DNA of 64,000 nt from Nocardia higoensis NBRC 100133 (GCF_000308595.1 NZ_BAGA01000102.1:1-64000); one strand, 5' to 3'. Counted from the stretch's first letter, positions 1 to 8,485 are shown. Numbers and translations are program-made. Notes: generated by a model not told the origin, from the sequence alone.

Positions 1-672
1 TTTGGCGATCGTGATCGACTGGTTGGGCACGTACTCCGACAGCACGAACGGCCCGGAGCCGATCACGCCGTCGCTGCATCGCTGCTGGGGCGTCTTCGCG
101 GTGTCGGCCCGTGAGACGAGGCCGAGCGCCGCCGTCGAAGTCGCCTGCAGGAACTGGGCGTTCGGCTGATCGAAGGTGACCTTCGCGGTCAGGTCGTCGA
201 GCACCTCGGTGCCGACGTAGCCGTTGACGTACCCCTTGGCGAGGATGGCCAGCGTACCGAGCTTCGGGATGGCGTCGAAGTTGTCCTTGACCACCTGGGC
301 GTCGACCGGGCTGCCGTCGCTGAAGGTCGCGCCGGGCCGCAGCCGGAAGGTGAACGATTTCGCGTCGGGGCCGACCTCCCAGCTCTGCGCCAGCCACGGC
401 ACGATCTCGCCGGTCTCGGGATTCTGATCGGTCAGCGAATCGACGGTCTCGCGCAGCGAGTAGAGGGTGTCACTGCTGCCGACCTGCTGCGGATCGATGC
501 ATCCGGCATCGGAGCCGACCGCGAAGGTCAGCGTGCCACCGGATTTCGGCGGGCCCGCGTCGCCGGAGCCACCCGGGCCGCCGCCCGCCCCGCAGGCAGT
601 GGTGAACAGGGTGACCACCCCCGCCAGTGCCAGCGCACAGCGAGCCGAGGTCGAACGAGCTGCAGTGTTCAC
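1..672 (-). CDS. ABC transporter substrate-binding lipoprotein, peptide/nickel type (partial)
   Basis: The gene starts at GTG 672 and runs off the left edge, so 224 codons of the N-terminal half are visible and the frame stays open to base 1. A short hydrophobic segment ends in a lipobox-like TTAC with Cys27, followed by a Gly/Pro-rich linker, so this should be a membrane-anchored extracellular lipoprotein. The mature part has the opening of the family 5 (DppA/OppA-like) binding proteins: GGTLTFAVGSD, then the region naming a working solution ('WLAQSWEV') and 'FRLRPGATFSDGSPV'. An AGAGGGAA ribosome site lies about 8 bases upstream. It is divergent from the polyketide genes and its permease partners, if any, lie outside. 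The substrate cannot be told; a link to the cluster is not shown. Confidence 0.88.
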   Translation of the reverse strand, partial: MNTAARSTSARCALALAGVVTLFTTACGAGGGPGGSGDAGPPKSGGTLTFAVGSDAGCIDPQQVGSSDTLYSLRETVDSLTDQNPETGEIVPWLAQSWEVGPDAKSFTFRLRPGATFSDGSPVDAQVVKDNFDAIPKLGTLAILAKGYVNGYVGTEVLDDLTAKVTFDQPNAQFLQATSTAALGLVSRADTAKTPQQRCSDGVIGSGPFVLSEYVPNQSITIAK

Positions 673-961
673 GTGGGATTCCCTCTGTCTTCTGCCATGA
701 ATCGCGCGGGCTTGCGCCCAGTGAGTCGCCGAGTACTGTGCGGCATTCGTATCGGCCGACGGCACAAAGGAAAGGTTTCACAGCTGGAAATTGCCGGTCA
801 ACAATTCGAATCAGCGTGCTCGCAAACGATCCGCATCCGCGCCGCGGCATTCCGATCGACATCGCCGAACAGTCGGCAGATACTGTGTCGGAGGCTCCAT
901 TCATGCGCCACCGAACAATGTGCCGTGCGACGGGGTCGTCGCCGGCGGAGAAAGGATCGAC

Positions 962-1444
962 GTGACGGAATCACCCGCGGATCTGCTGGCGACCCTCGAA
1001 GCCGAGCGAGCGATCTTCCGAACCTTCCACAACTTCTTCCGTATCGCCGACACCCAGGAGAACGAGCGCTTCCCCGAGTGCTTCACGCCCGACGCGCTCA
1101 TCGAGTACCGGATCATGCCCGGCCCGGTGGTCCGCTTCCACGGGCGCGACGAGTTCACCGCGTACATGACCCGCGCGCCCAGGTCCCAGCGCGGCCGGGT
1201 GGCGCATGTCATCGGGCAGGCGAGCATCGACTGGTCGGGCGAACGTCCGCTGCTCACGGCCTATGCCACGGTCTGGCACTGGTACACCAGCATCACCGCA
1301 CCCGACGACAACCGCCCCGCCGACTGGACCACCGTGGGCCTGGTCAACGACGAGTTCGAGAAGTACGACGGCGAGTGGCTGATCGCGCGCCGCGACGTGC
1401 GCCCGGTGGCGGGCCGGGTCGCGGCCGGGCGCGGCCCGCTCTGA
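962..1444 (+). CDS. SnoaL-like / NTF2-fold protein (first copy)
   Basis: A 161-residue protein with the alpha+beta cone pattern of the SnoaL/NTF2 superfamily: an N-terminal helix (LATLEAERAIFRTFHNFF), then 'FTPDALIEYRIMPGP' and a C-terminal sheet with 'YDGEWLIARRDV'. Members act as polyketide cyclases, dehydratases or small binding proteins; no catalytic residue can be assigned. The GTG start at 962 was chosen because GGAGAAAGG lies 6 bases upstream; a longer reading frame from 791 has no comparable site and its extra residues look non-coding. It is followed 24 bases after the stop by a strong hairpin, so it is a separate transcript from the plus-strand operon. Its place next to the cluster suggests, but does not prove, a biosynthetic role. 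Confidence 0.8.
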   Translation: MTESPADLLATLEAERAIFRTFHNFFRIADTQENERFPECFTPDALIEYRIMPGPVVRFHGRDEFTAYMTRAPRSQRGRVAHVIGQASIDWSGERPLLTAYATVWHWYTSITAPDDNRPADWTTVGLVNDEFEKYDGEWLIARRDVRPVAGRVAAGRGPL

Positions 1445-1467
1445 GCGAGAAGCGCCTTCGCGCACGG

Positions 1468-1509
1468 GCCGGGCGCACCGCGGCGGGCGGCCCGCCTCGT
1501 GCGCCCGGC
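1468..1509 (+). terminator. Nested hairpin terminator after the first SnoaL-like gene
   Basis: Perfect 11-bp arms GCCGGGCGCAC (1468-1478) and GTGCGCCCGGC (1499-1509) enclose a 20-base loop that itself contains GCGGGC-G-GCCCGC. There is no U-tract, as is common for actinobacterial hairpin terminators. It starts 24 bases after the stop at 1444. Confidence 0.6.
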
Positions 1510-1774
1510 GCGGCTTTCCCGAGCGCGGAGTCGATTCTTCCATCATATTCTCCGAAAATGTTCGAGTACCTCGGTGACACATTGTTCCGGCAACACCGGT
1601 GACACTTTCCGTAGTACGACGAGACGGCCGCCGATAAAAATGTTCACCCGGCAGCCCACTTTTTTCCCGACGACTCGGCACACGCCGATCGCATTCGCGC
1701 AGAAATGTCACCGAGGTGCCCGCAACAGCGGGACGACTTTTTCTCCCGGCCCGCCCGAGGGCGACGACCACGCA

Positions 1775-1817
1775 AAACCTACGGGTCCACCGTAGGTTTC
1801 TCCGGCGGACCTTGTGA
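1775..1817 (+). promoter_or_regulatory. Palindromic operator and -35-like element upstream of the plus-strand biosynthetic operon
   Basis: A perfect 10-bp inverted repeat AAACCTACGG-GTCCA-CCGTAGGTTT spans 1775-1799. Twelve bases downstream lies TTGTGA (1812-1817), followed 18 bases later by GATGGT as a possible -10. The same right half-site (CCGTAGGTTT) and the same 12-base distance to a TTG hexamer occur in front of the minus-strand operon at 22720-22762. The promoter is about 140 bases upstream of the ATG at 1959. The rest of the 1445-1958 gap holds the hairpin at 1468-1509 and no gene that can be supported. Confidence 0.6.
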
Positions 1818-1958
1818 CCCCCGAACTCACCGTGCGATGGTGATCGAGCCCGGCGCATCAGGATGCGGCCGTGGTTGTCCGGAGCTCCCCGATCGGTCCC
1901 ATCGCACCGCGGGGAAGTCTGCTCCAGCGTCGTGAACGCAAACGAAAGGTATCGCGGC

Positions 1959-2450
1959 ATGTCGGAAGTCCTGGAGCTGGTCGAGCAGGTCAAGCAGCTC
2001 ACCGAACGTATCGAGACCCTGGAGACGATCCGCGAACTGAACACGTTGCGCCACAACCTGCCTCGCTACATCAACGAGGGCAGATGGGATCGCGTCGGCG
2101 AGTTGTTCAGCGAGACGGCCCTGCTCGACTACGGCCACCTCGGGCGTGCGGAGGGCCGCCGCGCCATCCAGCAGTACTTCGCCGGCCTGCCCCAGCTGAT
2201 CGAGGACAGCAGCCCGGCCGGGCAGGTCCTGGTCAAGCAGTTCCTGCACGGGCACGAGGTGGAGATCCTCGGCGAACGCGCGAGCGGGGTGTCGTTCTTC
2301 GAGGAGAAGGTCGTCTTCGACACCGAGAGTTCCATCGTGGCAGGCAAATTCACCGACAGCTACGTCCGCCAGGACGGACGCTGGCTGTTCTCGCGCATCG
2401 AGCTGGACCTGTACTGGGTCATCCCGTACACGCGCGGCTGGCAGCAATGA
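1959..2450 (+). CDS. SnoaL-like / NTF2-fold protein (second copy)
   Basis: A 163-residue protein opening with a predicted coiled-coil helix (LELVEQVKQLTERIETLE) and continuing as a SnoaL-like domain: 'NEGRWDRVGELFSETALLDYG', 'EGRRAIQQYFAGLP' and a final 'RQDGRWLFSRIELDLYW'. The fold is shared by polyketide cyclases and by the small subunits of Rieske dioxygenases, so two roles are open: ring closure/dehydration in the pathway, or association with the Rieske enzyme encoded 1.4 kb downstream. The ATG at 1959 has an AAAGG site 9 bases upstream. It is the first gene of the plus-strand operon behind the palindrome at 1775-1799. Confidence 0.82.
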   Translation: MSEVLELVEQVKQLTERIETLETIRELNTLRHNLPRYINEGRWDRVGELFSETALLDYGHLGRAEGRRAIQQYFAGLPQLIEDSSPAGQVLVKQFLHGHEVEILGERASGVSFFEEKVVFDTESSIVAGKFTDSYVRQDGRWLFSRIELDLYWVIPYTRGWQQ

Positions 2451-2492
2451 GACCCCGTCACCCCACCGATTCACCCACAGGAGAGACCGGCC

Positions 2493-2918
2493 ATGCTCCA
2501 GAAGAACACGACCAAGCGCATCGGCTACTGGTTGCTGCAACTACACCTCGGCTTCGACGCCGCCACCGGTGAACTGCTGCGCGACCAGAACCTGACCCGC
2601 CGCGACTGGCAGATCCTGCACGCCCTGCACATCGGACTGGACAGCGTCGCCGCACTCGACGAGGCGTTCGAGCCGTTCCTCCGCGTCGACCGCGCCGAGT
2701 CCTACCGGCCGATCATCGACGATTTCGCCGGGCGCGGCTGGGTCGAGATCTCCGGCGAGACCGTGCGGCTCACCGATGCGGGCGCCGCCGCCCACGAACG
2801 CGCCGAGGCACTGGTGAACGCCCATGCGGCCGAATCGCTGCGCGGCATCAGCGAGGACGAATTCCTCGGCGCGAACGCCGTGCTGGCGAAGATCGCCGAC
2901 AACATCGGCGCCGAGTGA
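2493..2918 (+). CDS. MarR-like winged-helix protein in the biosynthetic operon
   Basis: A 141-residue protein with the MarR layout: an N-terminal helix, 'LTRRDWQILHALHIG', a middle segment 'FEPFLRVDRAESYRPIIDDFAGRGWVEISGETVRLTDAG' that matches helix-turn-helix plus wing, and a C-terminal helical dimerisation part. The wing motif 'RLTDAG' is typical of the family. It is the second gene of the operon, 42 bases after the SnoaL-like gene and 19 bases before the F420-type oxidoreductase gene. GGAGAG lies upstream of the ATG. It is a candidate for binding the cluster palindrome and sensing a pathway intermediate. Alternatively it is a DNA-binding-dead small-molecule binder; the sequence alone does not decide. 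Confidence 0.7.
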   Translation: MLQKNTTKRIGYWLLQLHLGFDAATGELLRDQNLTRRDWQILHALHIGLDSVAALDEAFEPFLRVDRAESYRPIIDDFAGRGWVEISGETVRLTDAGAAAHERAEALVNAHAAESLRGISEDEFLGANAVLAKIADNIGAE

Positions 2919-2937
2919 AGCTACCGGGGAGTGCATC

Positions 2938-3825
2938 ATGAGTTCCGTCGACGACCGGCCCTTCCGCTTCGGCGTCTGCGTCTTCAGCCCGTCCAGCCGA
3001 GCCGAATGGGTGGACAAGGTACGCAGGGCCGAGGAACTCGGCTACGACGTCGTCTCGGTGTCGGACCACCTCGGCATGCCCGCGCCCGTACCGACACTGC
3101 TGCTGGCCGCCGAGGCGACCGAGCGCATCCGGATCGGCACGTTGGTGTTCAACACGACCTTCTACAACCCGACCGTGCTGGCGCGCGACATCGCCACGGT
3201 CGACCGGTATTCGGGCGGCCGGGTCGAACTCGGCCTCGGCGCGGGCTACGACAAGGCCCAGTTCGACGCGGCCGGGCTGCCGTGGCTCGACGCGGGCGCA
3301 CGGGTATCGCATCTGGAGCGCACTGTCGCCGAATTCCGCAAGCCCGCAGCCGAACTCGAGGGTTATGCCCGGTTCGAGCAGCCCTCCGGTCCGCCGATCC
3401 TGATCGCCGGTCGCGGTGAACGCGTACTGCGCCTGGCCGCGCGCCATGCCGACATCATCGCCTTCACCGGCACCACCAAGGTGCGCGACGGCGACGGCCT
3501 GGTCCTCGCGGGCCTGTCCGAATTCCTCGATCGGCTGGAGTTGGCGCGCCGGCTGCTCGGCGACCGGATCGACGAAGTGGAGCTGAACATCCCCATCCAT
3601 CGTGTGCTGCCCGCCGGCGCCGTCGACGGCATCACCGACGTCTGGCAGAACCCGCTCGGCTACGACCCCGAGGAACTCGCCGAGCTGCCCTCGTTGCTCT
3701 TCGGCACCCCCGAGGAGTGCGCGAAAACGCTCCGCCATCGGCGCAAGACCTACGGCCTCACCTACTACACCGTGCTCGAACCCGAGATGGAAGCGTTCGC
3801 CCCGATCATCGCCGCGCTGCGCTGA
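2938..3825 (+). CDS. LLM-class, probably F420-dependent oxidoreductase
   Basis: A 295-residue TIM-barrel protein of the luciferase-like family. Visible marks are 'FGVCVFSPSSRAEW', 'AEELGYDVVSVSDHLG', 'IRIGTLVFNTTFYNPTVLARDIATVDRYSGGRVELGLGAG' (shown by its key GGRVELGLGAG motif) and the C-terminal 'FGTPEECAKTLRHRR'. The pattern resembles the F420-dependent TIGR03621-type group rather than FMN-dependent luciferases, although the cofactor is inferred. The ATG at 2938 has GGGGAG 6 bases upstream; longer in-frame starts overlap the preceding gene. It probably reduces or oxidises a polyketide intermediate. Confidence 0.85.
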   Translation: MSSVDDRPFRFGVCVFSPSSRAEWVDKVRRAEELGYDVVSVSDHLGMPAPVPTLLLAAEATERIRIGTLVFNTTFYNPTVLARDIATVDRYSGGRVELGLGAGYDKAQFDAAGLPWLDAGARVSHLERTVAEFRKPAAELEGYARFEQPSGPPILIAGRGERVLRLAARHADIIAFTGTTKVRDGDGLVLAGLSEFLDRLELARRLLGDRIDEVELNIPIHRVLPAGAVDGITDVWQNPLGYDPEELAELPSLLFGTPEECAKTLRHRRKTYGLTYYTVLEPEMEAFAPIIAALR

Positions 3826-3857
3826 CGTCCGCCATTCCCACCACGGAGGAGATCGAC

Positions 3858-5144
3858 ATGTCCGAACCGTCCGCTGTCGACACCGGGACCGGATACGGCC
3901 GCACGGCGCCGACCTACGATGCCCGGCTGACCGAGGTGGGGCCGGGAACGCCGATGGGCGAGGCGCTGCGGCGCTACTGGCATCCGATCGCCACCTCGGC
4001 GACGCTGACCTCCGAACAGCCGCACCGTACCCGCGTTCTCGGCGAGGATCTGATCGTCTTCCGCGACGGCACCGGACGCGCCGGGGTGGTGTTCGAACGC
4101 TGTGCGCACCGGGGCGCCAGCCTGTTCTTCGGACGCGTCGAGGACGACGGTCTGCGATGCGGGTACCACGGCTGGAAGTTCGACGTGCGTGGCCGCTGCG
4201 TGGAGCAGGCCTGCGAACCCGATCGGGGCCGCCGCCGCGACGCCGCGCGCCAGCCCTGGTATCCGGTGGAGGAACGCTACGGACTGGTGTTCGTCTACAT
4301 GGGCCCGCCCGAGCGTAAGCCCGTCCTCCCCCGCTACGACTGCCTGGAAAACCTCGCCGACGGCGAGCGGTACTACGCCGAGTGGCCGTTCCCCGGCGTG
4401 AACGTGACCGGCGCCGAACAGGATTTCCACTGGCTGCTGATCTACGAGAACACCATCGACCCCGCGCACATCAACTGGCTGCACTCGCAGCACAGCGGCC
4501 ACCAGTTCGCCGGCACCGGGACCACCGGATTTCCCGAGGACTTCTTCGACCCCTACACCCTGCCCGGCCGGATCTCCTACGAACGCACCGAATACGGCGC
4601 CAAGTACGGCGTCCGCTTCCTCGACAAGGAAGAGGACGGCATCAGGCCCGAACGGGTGTGGGGCGCGGAGCTGCACCTGCCCAACGCCACCGTACTGCCG
4701 GACTGGGTGCGACTGGACCCCGACTCCCCCGCCGATATGGTGATCTGGGCGGTCCCGATCGACGACCACCGCCACCGTGCCTTCTTCTCCATCCGCTCCG
4801 CCGATCCCGAGCGGGTACGCCGGTTCCTGTTCGGCATCACCCAGAACGGCAAGGACGCCTGGGAACTGACCGAGGAGGAACGCAGGCGTTTCCCCGGCGA
4901 CGGCGAGATCATGACCTCCCAGGGCCCGGTCGCATTGCACTCCGAGGAAACCCTGGCGACCACCGACCGCGGAGTCGTGCTGCTGCGCAGGCTGTTGCGC
5001 GCCATGATCGACGATGTGGAGGCGGGCCGCGATCCGCAGGGGGTGAGCCTGGTGGAGGTGGCGCCCCGACGCACCCAGGCCGGGCTGTTCACCACGGTGA
5101 CAGCGGAGGCGGCGCCCGCGGCGGTGCCCACGGCCGGTGGCTGA
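3858..5144 (+). CDS. Rieske non-heme iron oxygenase, alpha subunit
   Basis: A 428-residue terminal oxygenase. The N-terminal Rieske domain has CAHRGASLFFGR and CGYHGWKFD, i.e. the C-x-H and C-x2-H pairs that hold the [2Fe-2S] cluster. The catalytic domain has 'ENTIDPAHINWLH', which supplies the acidic bridge residue and the H-x4-H iron ligands. The layout is that of single-component-alpha enzymes of the phenoxybenzoate/vanillate group. It should insert oxygen into an aromatic ring or cleave an aryl ether using electrons from the reductase encoded just downstream, whose reading frame overlaps or abuts the stop. AGGAGA lies upstream of the ATG at 3858. Such an enzyme is unusual in an angucycline-type cluster, where tailoring oxygenases are usually flavoproteins. 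Confidence 0.93.
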   Translation: MSEPSAVDTGTGYGRTAPTYDARLTEVGPGTPMGEALRRYWHPIATSATLTSEQPHRTRVLGEDLIVFRDGTGRAGVVFERCAHRGASLFFGRVEDDGLRCGYHGWKFDVRGRCVEQACEPDRGRRRDAARQPWYPVEERYGLVFVYMGPPERKPVLPRYDCLENLADGERYYAEWPFPGVNVTGAEQDFHWLLIYENTIDPAHINWLHSQHSGHQFAGTGTTGFPEDFFDPYTLPGRISYERTEYGAKYGVRFLDKEEDGIRPERVWGAELHLPNATVLPDWVRLDPDSPADMVIWAVPIDDHRHRAFFSIRSADPERVRRFLFGITQNGKDAWELTEEERRRFPGDGEIMTSQGPVALHSEETLATTDRGVVLLRRLLRAMIDDVEAGRDPQGVSLVEVAPRRTQAGLFTTVTAEAAPAAVPTAGG

Positions 5145-5154
5145 GGGATTCACG

Positions 5155-6114
5155 GTGCCGTGGAGGGAGGCGACGGTCGTCGCCCGCTCGCTAGCGACCC
5201 CGGACATCGCCGTGATCGATCTCGTTCCGGCCGCGGGCGAGCAGTTGCCCGCCTACCCGGCCGGTGCGCACATCGATGTGCTGCTCGGCTCCGGACTGGT
5301 CCGCCAGTACTCGCTGTGCGGACCACCCGTGCCGGACCGCTACCGCCTGGCCGTGCTGCGCACCCCCGCCTCGCGTGGCGGGTCCCGCGCGATGCACACA
5401 CTGGACGTGGGCGACACCGTGCGGATCTCCGTCCCCCGCAACCACTTTCCCCTCGCCGAGGCGCGGCGGCACCTGTTGTTCGCCGGCGGCATCGGAATCA
5501 CCCCGCTGCTCGCGATGGCGCGGCACCTCGAGCGCGCGGGCGGTGACTTCACCCTGCACTACTGCACCCGTTCGCGCTCGCACACCGCATTCCTCGACGA
5601 GCTCACCGGAAACCCGAGGGTCCGCTTCCATTTCGACGACGGCGACCCCGGCCAGCTGCTGGACGCCGCGGTCGAGCTGGGGCAGCCGGACTCCGCCACC
5701 GCGATCTACGTCTGCGGCCCGGACGGTTTCATGGACTACGTCCAGGGAAAGGCCGCAGCGCTCGGCTGGCCCGCGGAGGCCGTGCACACCGAGCGATTCG
5801 GCACCGGAGCGGGCGGCGGACAACTCGGCGAAAGGCCGCCGGCCGCCCGGGACGGCTTCACGGTCCGGCTGGCCTCCACCGGCGCCGAATTCCACGTCCC
5901 CGAGACCGGCAGTGTGCTCGATGTGCTGCTGGACAACGGCATCGACGCGCCCTACTCGTGCCGGCAGGGCATCTGCGGGGAATGCGTCGTGCGGGTGCTG
6001 GCCGGCGAACCCGACCACCGCGACGACGTCCTCACCGACGCCGAGCGCTCGGACGGCCTGTTCACCACATGCTCCTCGCGATCCCACTCGGCGGAACTCG
6101 AACTCGATCTGTGA
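5155..6114 (+). CDS. Rieske oxygenase reductase (FNR-like with C-terminal [2Fe-2S] ferredoxin)
   Basis: A 319-residue electron-transfer protein of the phthalate dioxygenase reductase type. In order it has the flavin motif RQYSLCG, the NAD-binding GGIGITPLLAMARHL and YVCGPDGFM, and a plant-type ferredoxin domain with 'CRQGICGEC' plus a last cysteine in 'FTTCSSRS'. It passes electrons from NAD(P)H through FMN and the iron-sulfur cluster to the Rieske alpha subunit. The GTG at 5155 is preferred because GAGGG stands 7 bases upstream; an in-frame GTG at 5137 would overlap the Rieske gene by 8 bases but has no ribosome site. It is the last gene of the plus-strand arm, just before the shared terminator. 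Confidence 0.93.
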   Translation: MPWREATVVARSLATPDIAVIDLVPAAGEQLPAYPAGAHIDVLLGSGLVRQYSLCGPPVPDRYRLAVLRTPASRGGSRAMHTLDVGDTVRISVPRNHFPLAEARRHLLFAGGIGITPLLAMARHLERAGGDFTLHYCTRSRSHTAFLDELTGNPRVRFHFDDGDPGQLLDAAVELGQPDSATAIYVCGPDGFMDYVQGKAAALGWPAEAVHTERFGTGAGGGQLGERPPAARDGFTVRLASTGAEFHVPETGSVLDVLLDNGIDAPYSCRQGICGECVVRVLAGEPDHRDDVLTDAERSDGLFTTCSSRSHSAELELDL

Positions 6115-6242
6115 GCGCTCCGCGAACGCCCTGCCGAGGGGCGGTCCCGTGCGGGATACCCTCCGTGCCGGGCGGTCGGGGGCGAGGACGACACGACGAA
6201 GCCGTCGACGGTCGCGGTGGCCGGTCCGCTCTCGCGGTGGTG

Positions 6243-6276
6243 GTCACCGCCGGCCGGATAACCGGTCGGCGGTGAC
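6243..6276. terminator. Bidirectional hairpin between the converging biosynthetic operons
   Basis: GTCACCGCCGGCCGG (6243-6257), loop ATAA, and CCGGTCGGCGGTGAC (6262-6276) pair along 15 bases with a single G-U position. It lies between the reductase stop (6114) and the fabD-like stop (6276-6278), so it can end transcripts from both sides. The rest of 6115-6242 shows no gene. Confidence 0.7.
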
Positions 6277-7208
6277 TACGGTGCGGAGACCGCCGAGCAC
6301 GCGACGCCCGGGGCGATGCGCCGGGAGAATCCGGTGAGGACCTTGCCCGGCCCGAGCTCGACCAGCTCGTCGTAGCCGTCCTCGACCGCGCGGCGGATGG
6401 TGTCCACCCAGCGCACCGGGGCGAGGAGCTGGCCGCGCATGACCTCGCCGATCTCGGCGGGGTCGGTGAGGTAGGTCGCCGTCACCGCACTCAACACCGG
6501 GATCTGCGGCGGATGCAACGGGTATCGGTCGAATTCGGCGGCGAACTCGGCGGCGATGTCGGACATGAGCGGAGAGTGGAAGGCCCCGCCGACCGCGAGT
6601 CGGACCGTCTTCGTCGCGCCCGCCGCGCGGGCCGCTTCCTCGACGGCGGCGACAGCGTCGGCATCGCCCGACACCACGGTCTGGGTGGGCTGGTTGTAAT
6701 TGGCCGCCACGACCGCGCCGGTCCGGATCTCGGCACACAGGGCATCGACCCGATCGGCGTCGAGGCCGATGACGGCGGCCATCGCGCCACCGTTGCGCCG
6801 CGACACCCCTGCCATGAGTTCACCGCGCCTGCGCACCAGCAGCAGTGCGGAGTCCTCGTCCAGCACACCCGCGACCGCCAGGGCGGTGAACTCGCCGAGA
6901 CTGTGGCCGGCGACCGCGGCGGGCAGTCGGCCACGCTCCCGCAGCACCGCGGCCAACGCCAGGCTCGTGGCGACCACGGCGGGTTGGGTGACATCGGTGG
7001 CGCGCAGGTCCTCGGCGGTGCCCTCGACGCACAGCTCGGTCAGCGGCAGATCGAGCAGTTCGTCGGCGCGGCGGAAGACCTCCTTCGCGACCGGGTACTG
7101 CTCGATCCAGGCCGCCATGCCGGGACGCTGGGAGCCCTGACCGGGGAACAGGCCCAGCGTCCGTGGCGCGGTCGCGGGGCCGTCGAGAACGGAGATGTCG
7201 TCGGACAT
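6276..7208 (-). CDS. fabD: Malonyl-CoA:ACP transacylase of the polyketide cluster
   Basis: A 310-residue acyltransferase with FPGQGSQ near the N-terminus, the nucleophile motif GHSLGEFTALA, the arginine in 'RRRGELM' and the catalytic histidine motif GAFHSPLM. It loads malonyl units onto the ACP (15039-15302). A dedicated copy inside a type II cluster is less common because these systems usually borrow the fatty acid enzyme, so the symbol here marks the family and not the housekeeping gene. It is the last gene of the minus-strand operon, two bases after the MFS gene, with AGGAGG upstream of the ATG at 7208. Confidence 0.93.
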   Translation of the reverse strand: MSDDISVLDGPATAPRTLGLFPGQGSQRPGMAAWIEQYPVAKEVFRRADELLDLPLTELCVEGTAEDLRATDVTQPAVVATSLALAAVLRERGRLPAAVAGHSLGEFTALAVAGVLDEDSALLLVRRRGELMAGVSRRNGGAMAAVIGLDADRVDALCAEIRTGAVVAANYNQPTQTVVSGDADAVAAVEEAARAAGATKTVRLAVGGAFHSPLMSDIAAEFAAEFDRYPLHPPQIPVLSAVTATYLTDPAEIGEVMRGQLLAPVRWVDTIRRAVEDGYDELVELGPGKVLTGFSRRIAPGVACSAVSAP

Positions 7209-7210
7209 GG

Positions 7211-8485
7211 CTAGGACCTCCTGGGTGTGGTGATCTCGTCGAGACGGGACGGGTTCTGCGCTCCCCCGGCCGACGGTGGTGCCGACGAGCGGAATTCGAA
7301 GCCCGCCGCGAGCACCGCCACAAACCCCGCCGCCGCGAGGACGAACGCGCCCGCCCGTGCGGTGCCGGACCAGGCGAGCACGCCGACTGCGAGAGGTAGC
7401 GACAGTGCGGCCCCGGCCTGGACGCCGGTTTGGTACAGCGGCACGGCGACGGCGCGCAGCCGGTCCGGCACCGTGGCGGTCGACTGCATGTTCAGCGCCG
7501 CGAACGACAGGACGAATCCGGCTTCGATCAGCAGTAGCACCGGGAGCACATCGGTCGCGTAGTTCCCGGCTCCGGGTCGGCCGAGGAACAACAACTGCCC
7601 CGCCAGTGTCGCGACCGCGCCGGCGAGGACGAGTCGGGCGGTGCCGAACCGTTCGATGGCGCGCGCGGCGAACGGCACCGACAGCGCCAGCGGCAGACTC
7701 GCCGGTAGCAGGCCGAGCGCGGTCTGCCACGGCGACCAGCCGAGCGTGTCGTGCAATCGTGCCGCGAACAGCACGAGCAGGGCGATGTAGCCGCCGTTCA
7801 TCGCGGCGGCGCCGAGCGCCGAGCGAAGCAGAGAACCATTGCGCAACAATGGCTTCGACAGTCGAGGCCGGACGGGGGTAGCCGTGTCGGGGACGACCCG
7901 CCATGCCGCGATCAGCAGCGCCAGCGCGACAGGAGCGGGGAACAGGAACAGCAGGTGCCGGTCCAGCGCCGCGAGCACGCCCGACAGCAGCAGGCCGACG
8001 GTGAAGCCGGCCGCGCCGAATCCCGCGTAGATCGAGATCGCCCGGCGCTGCTGCGCGCCCGCGGGGAACACCGCCGCGATCACCGCCAGTCCGGCGGGCG
8101 CGGTCAGTGCCGCGGCGGCGCCCTTGACCACCCTGGTCGCGACAAGGACGGTCATGCTGTCGGTGAGTCCGCCGATCACCGAGGCGAGCGCGAACAGCGC
8201 CATCGCCGCGAGGTAGACGGTGCGCAGTCCGAACCGGGCGGCCAGCACAGGACCGGCCAGAAGCAGTGCGGCGAAACCGGCGGCGAACCCACTGAGCAGC
8301 CACTGCGCCTGCCACAGCGAGCGATCCAGCTCACCGGCCAGCGAGGCGAGGGCGGGCACCAGGATGGATCCCTCGACGGCATCGAGGATCATATTGCCCG
8401 ACAGCACGATCAGCAGCAGCCATCGCGCCCGATCCCAGGCCTGCGCCGACTCCACCGGCTGCGCCGCCGCGCCGGGTTCAGCCAC
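7211..8485 (-). CDS. MFS transporter of the polyketide cluster
   Basis: A 424-residue membrane protein with about 12 predicted hydrophobic segments and MFS-like loops ('GPVLAARFGLRTVYL' after segment 2, 'GAIERFGTARLVL'-like loop after segment 8). It probably exports the polyketide product or an intermediate and may give self-resistance. The start GTG at 8485 overlaps the preceding luciferase-like gene by 8 bases, and its stop sits 2 bases before the malonyltransferase start, so it is translationally coupled on both sides. The substrate is inferred only from position. Confidence 0.87.
   Translation of the reverse strand: MAEPGAAAQPVESAQAWDRARWLLLIVLSGNMILDAVEGSILVPALASLAGELDRSLWQAQWLLSGFAAGFAALLLAGPVLAARFGLRTVYLAAMALFALASVIGGLTDSMTVLVATRVVKGAAAALTAPAGLAVIAAVFPAGAQQRRAISIYAGFGAAGFTVGLLLSGVLAALDRHLLFLFPAPVALALLIAAWRVVPDTATPVRPRLSKPLLRNGSLLRSALGAAAMNGGYIALLVLFAARLHDTLGWSPWQTALGLLPASLPLALSVPFAARAIERFGTARLVLAGAVATLAGQLLFLGRPGAGNYATDVLPVLLLIEAGFVLSFAALNMQSTATVPDRLRAVAVPLYQTGVQAGAALSLPLAVGVLAWSGTARAGAFVLAAAGFVAVLAAGFEFRSSAPPSAGGAQNPSRLDEITTPRRS

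Noticed and set aside
731..880. Repeated TACTGTG in the gap before the first SnoaL-like gene
   Set aside because: Only seven bases repeat, without symmetry or fixed promoter distance; chance is likely.
1572..1605. Direct repeat CGGTGACAC at 1572-1580 and 1597-1605 as a SARP site
   Set aside because: The 25-bp period does not match the 11- or 22-bp phasing of SARP heptamers, and no classical SARP gene is in the cluster.
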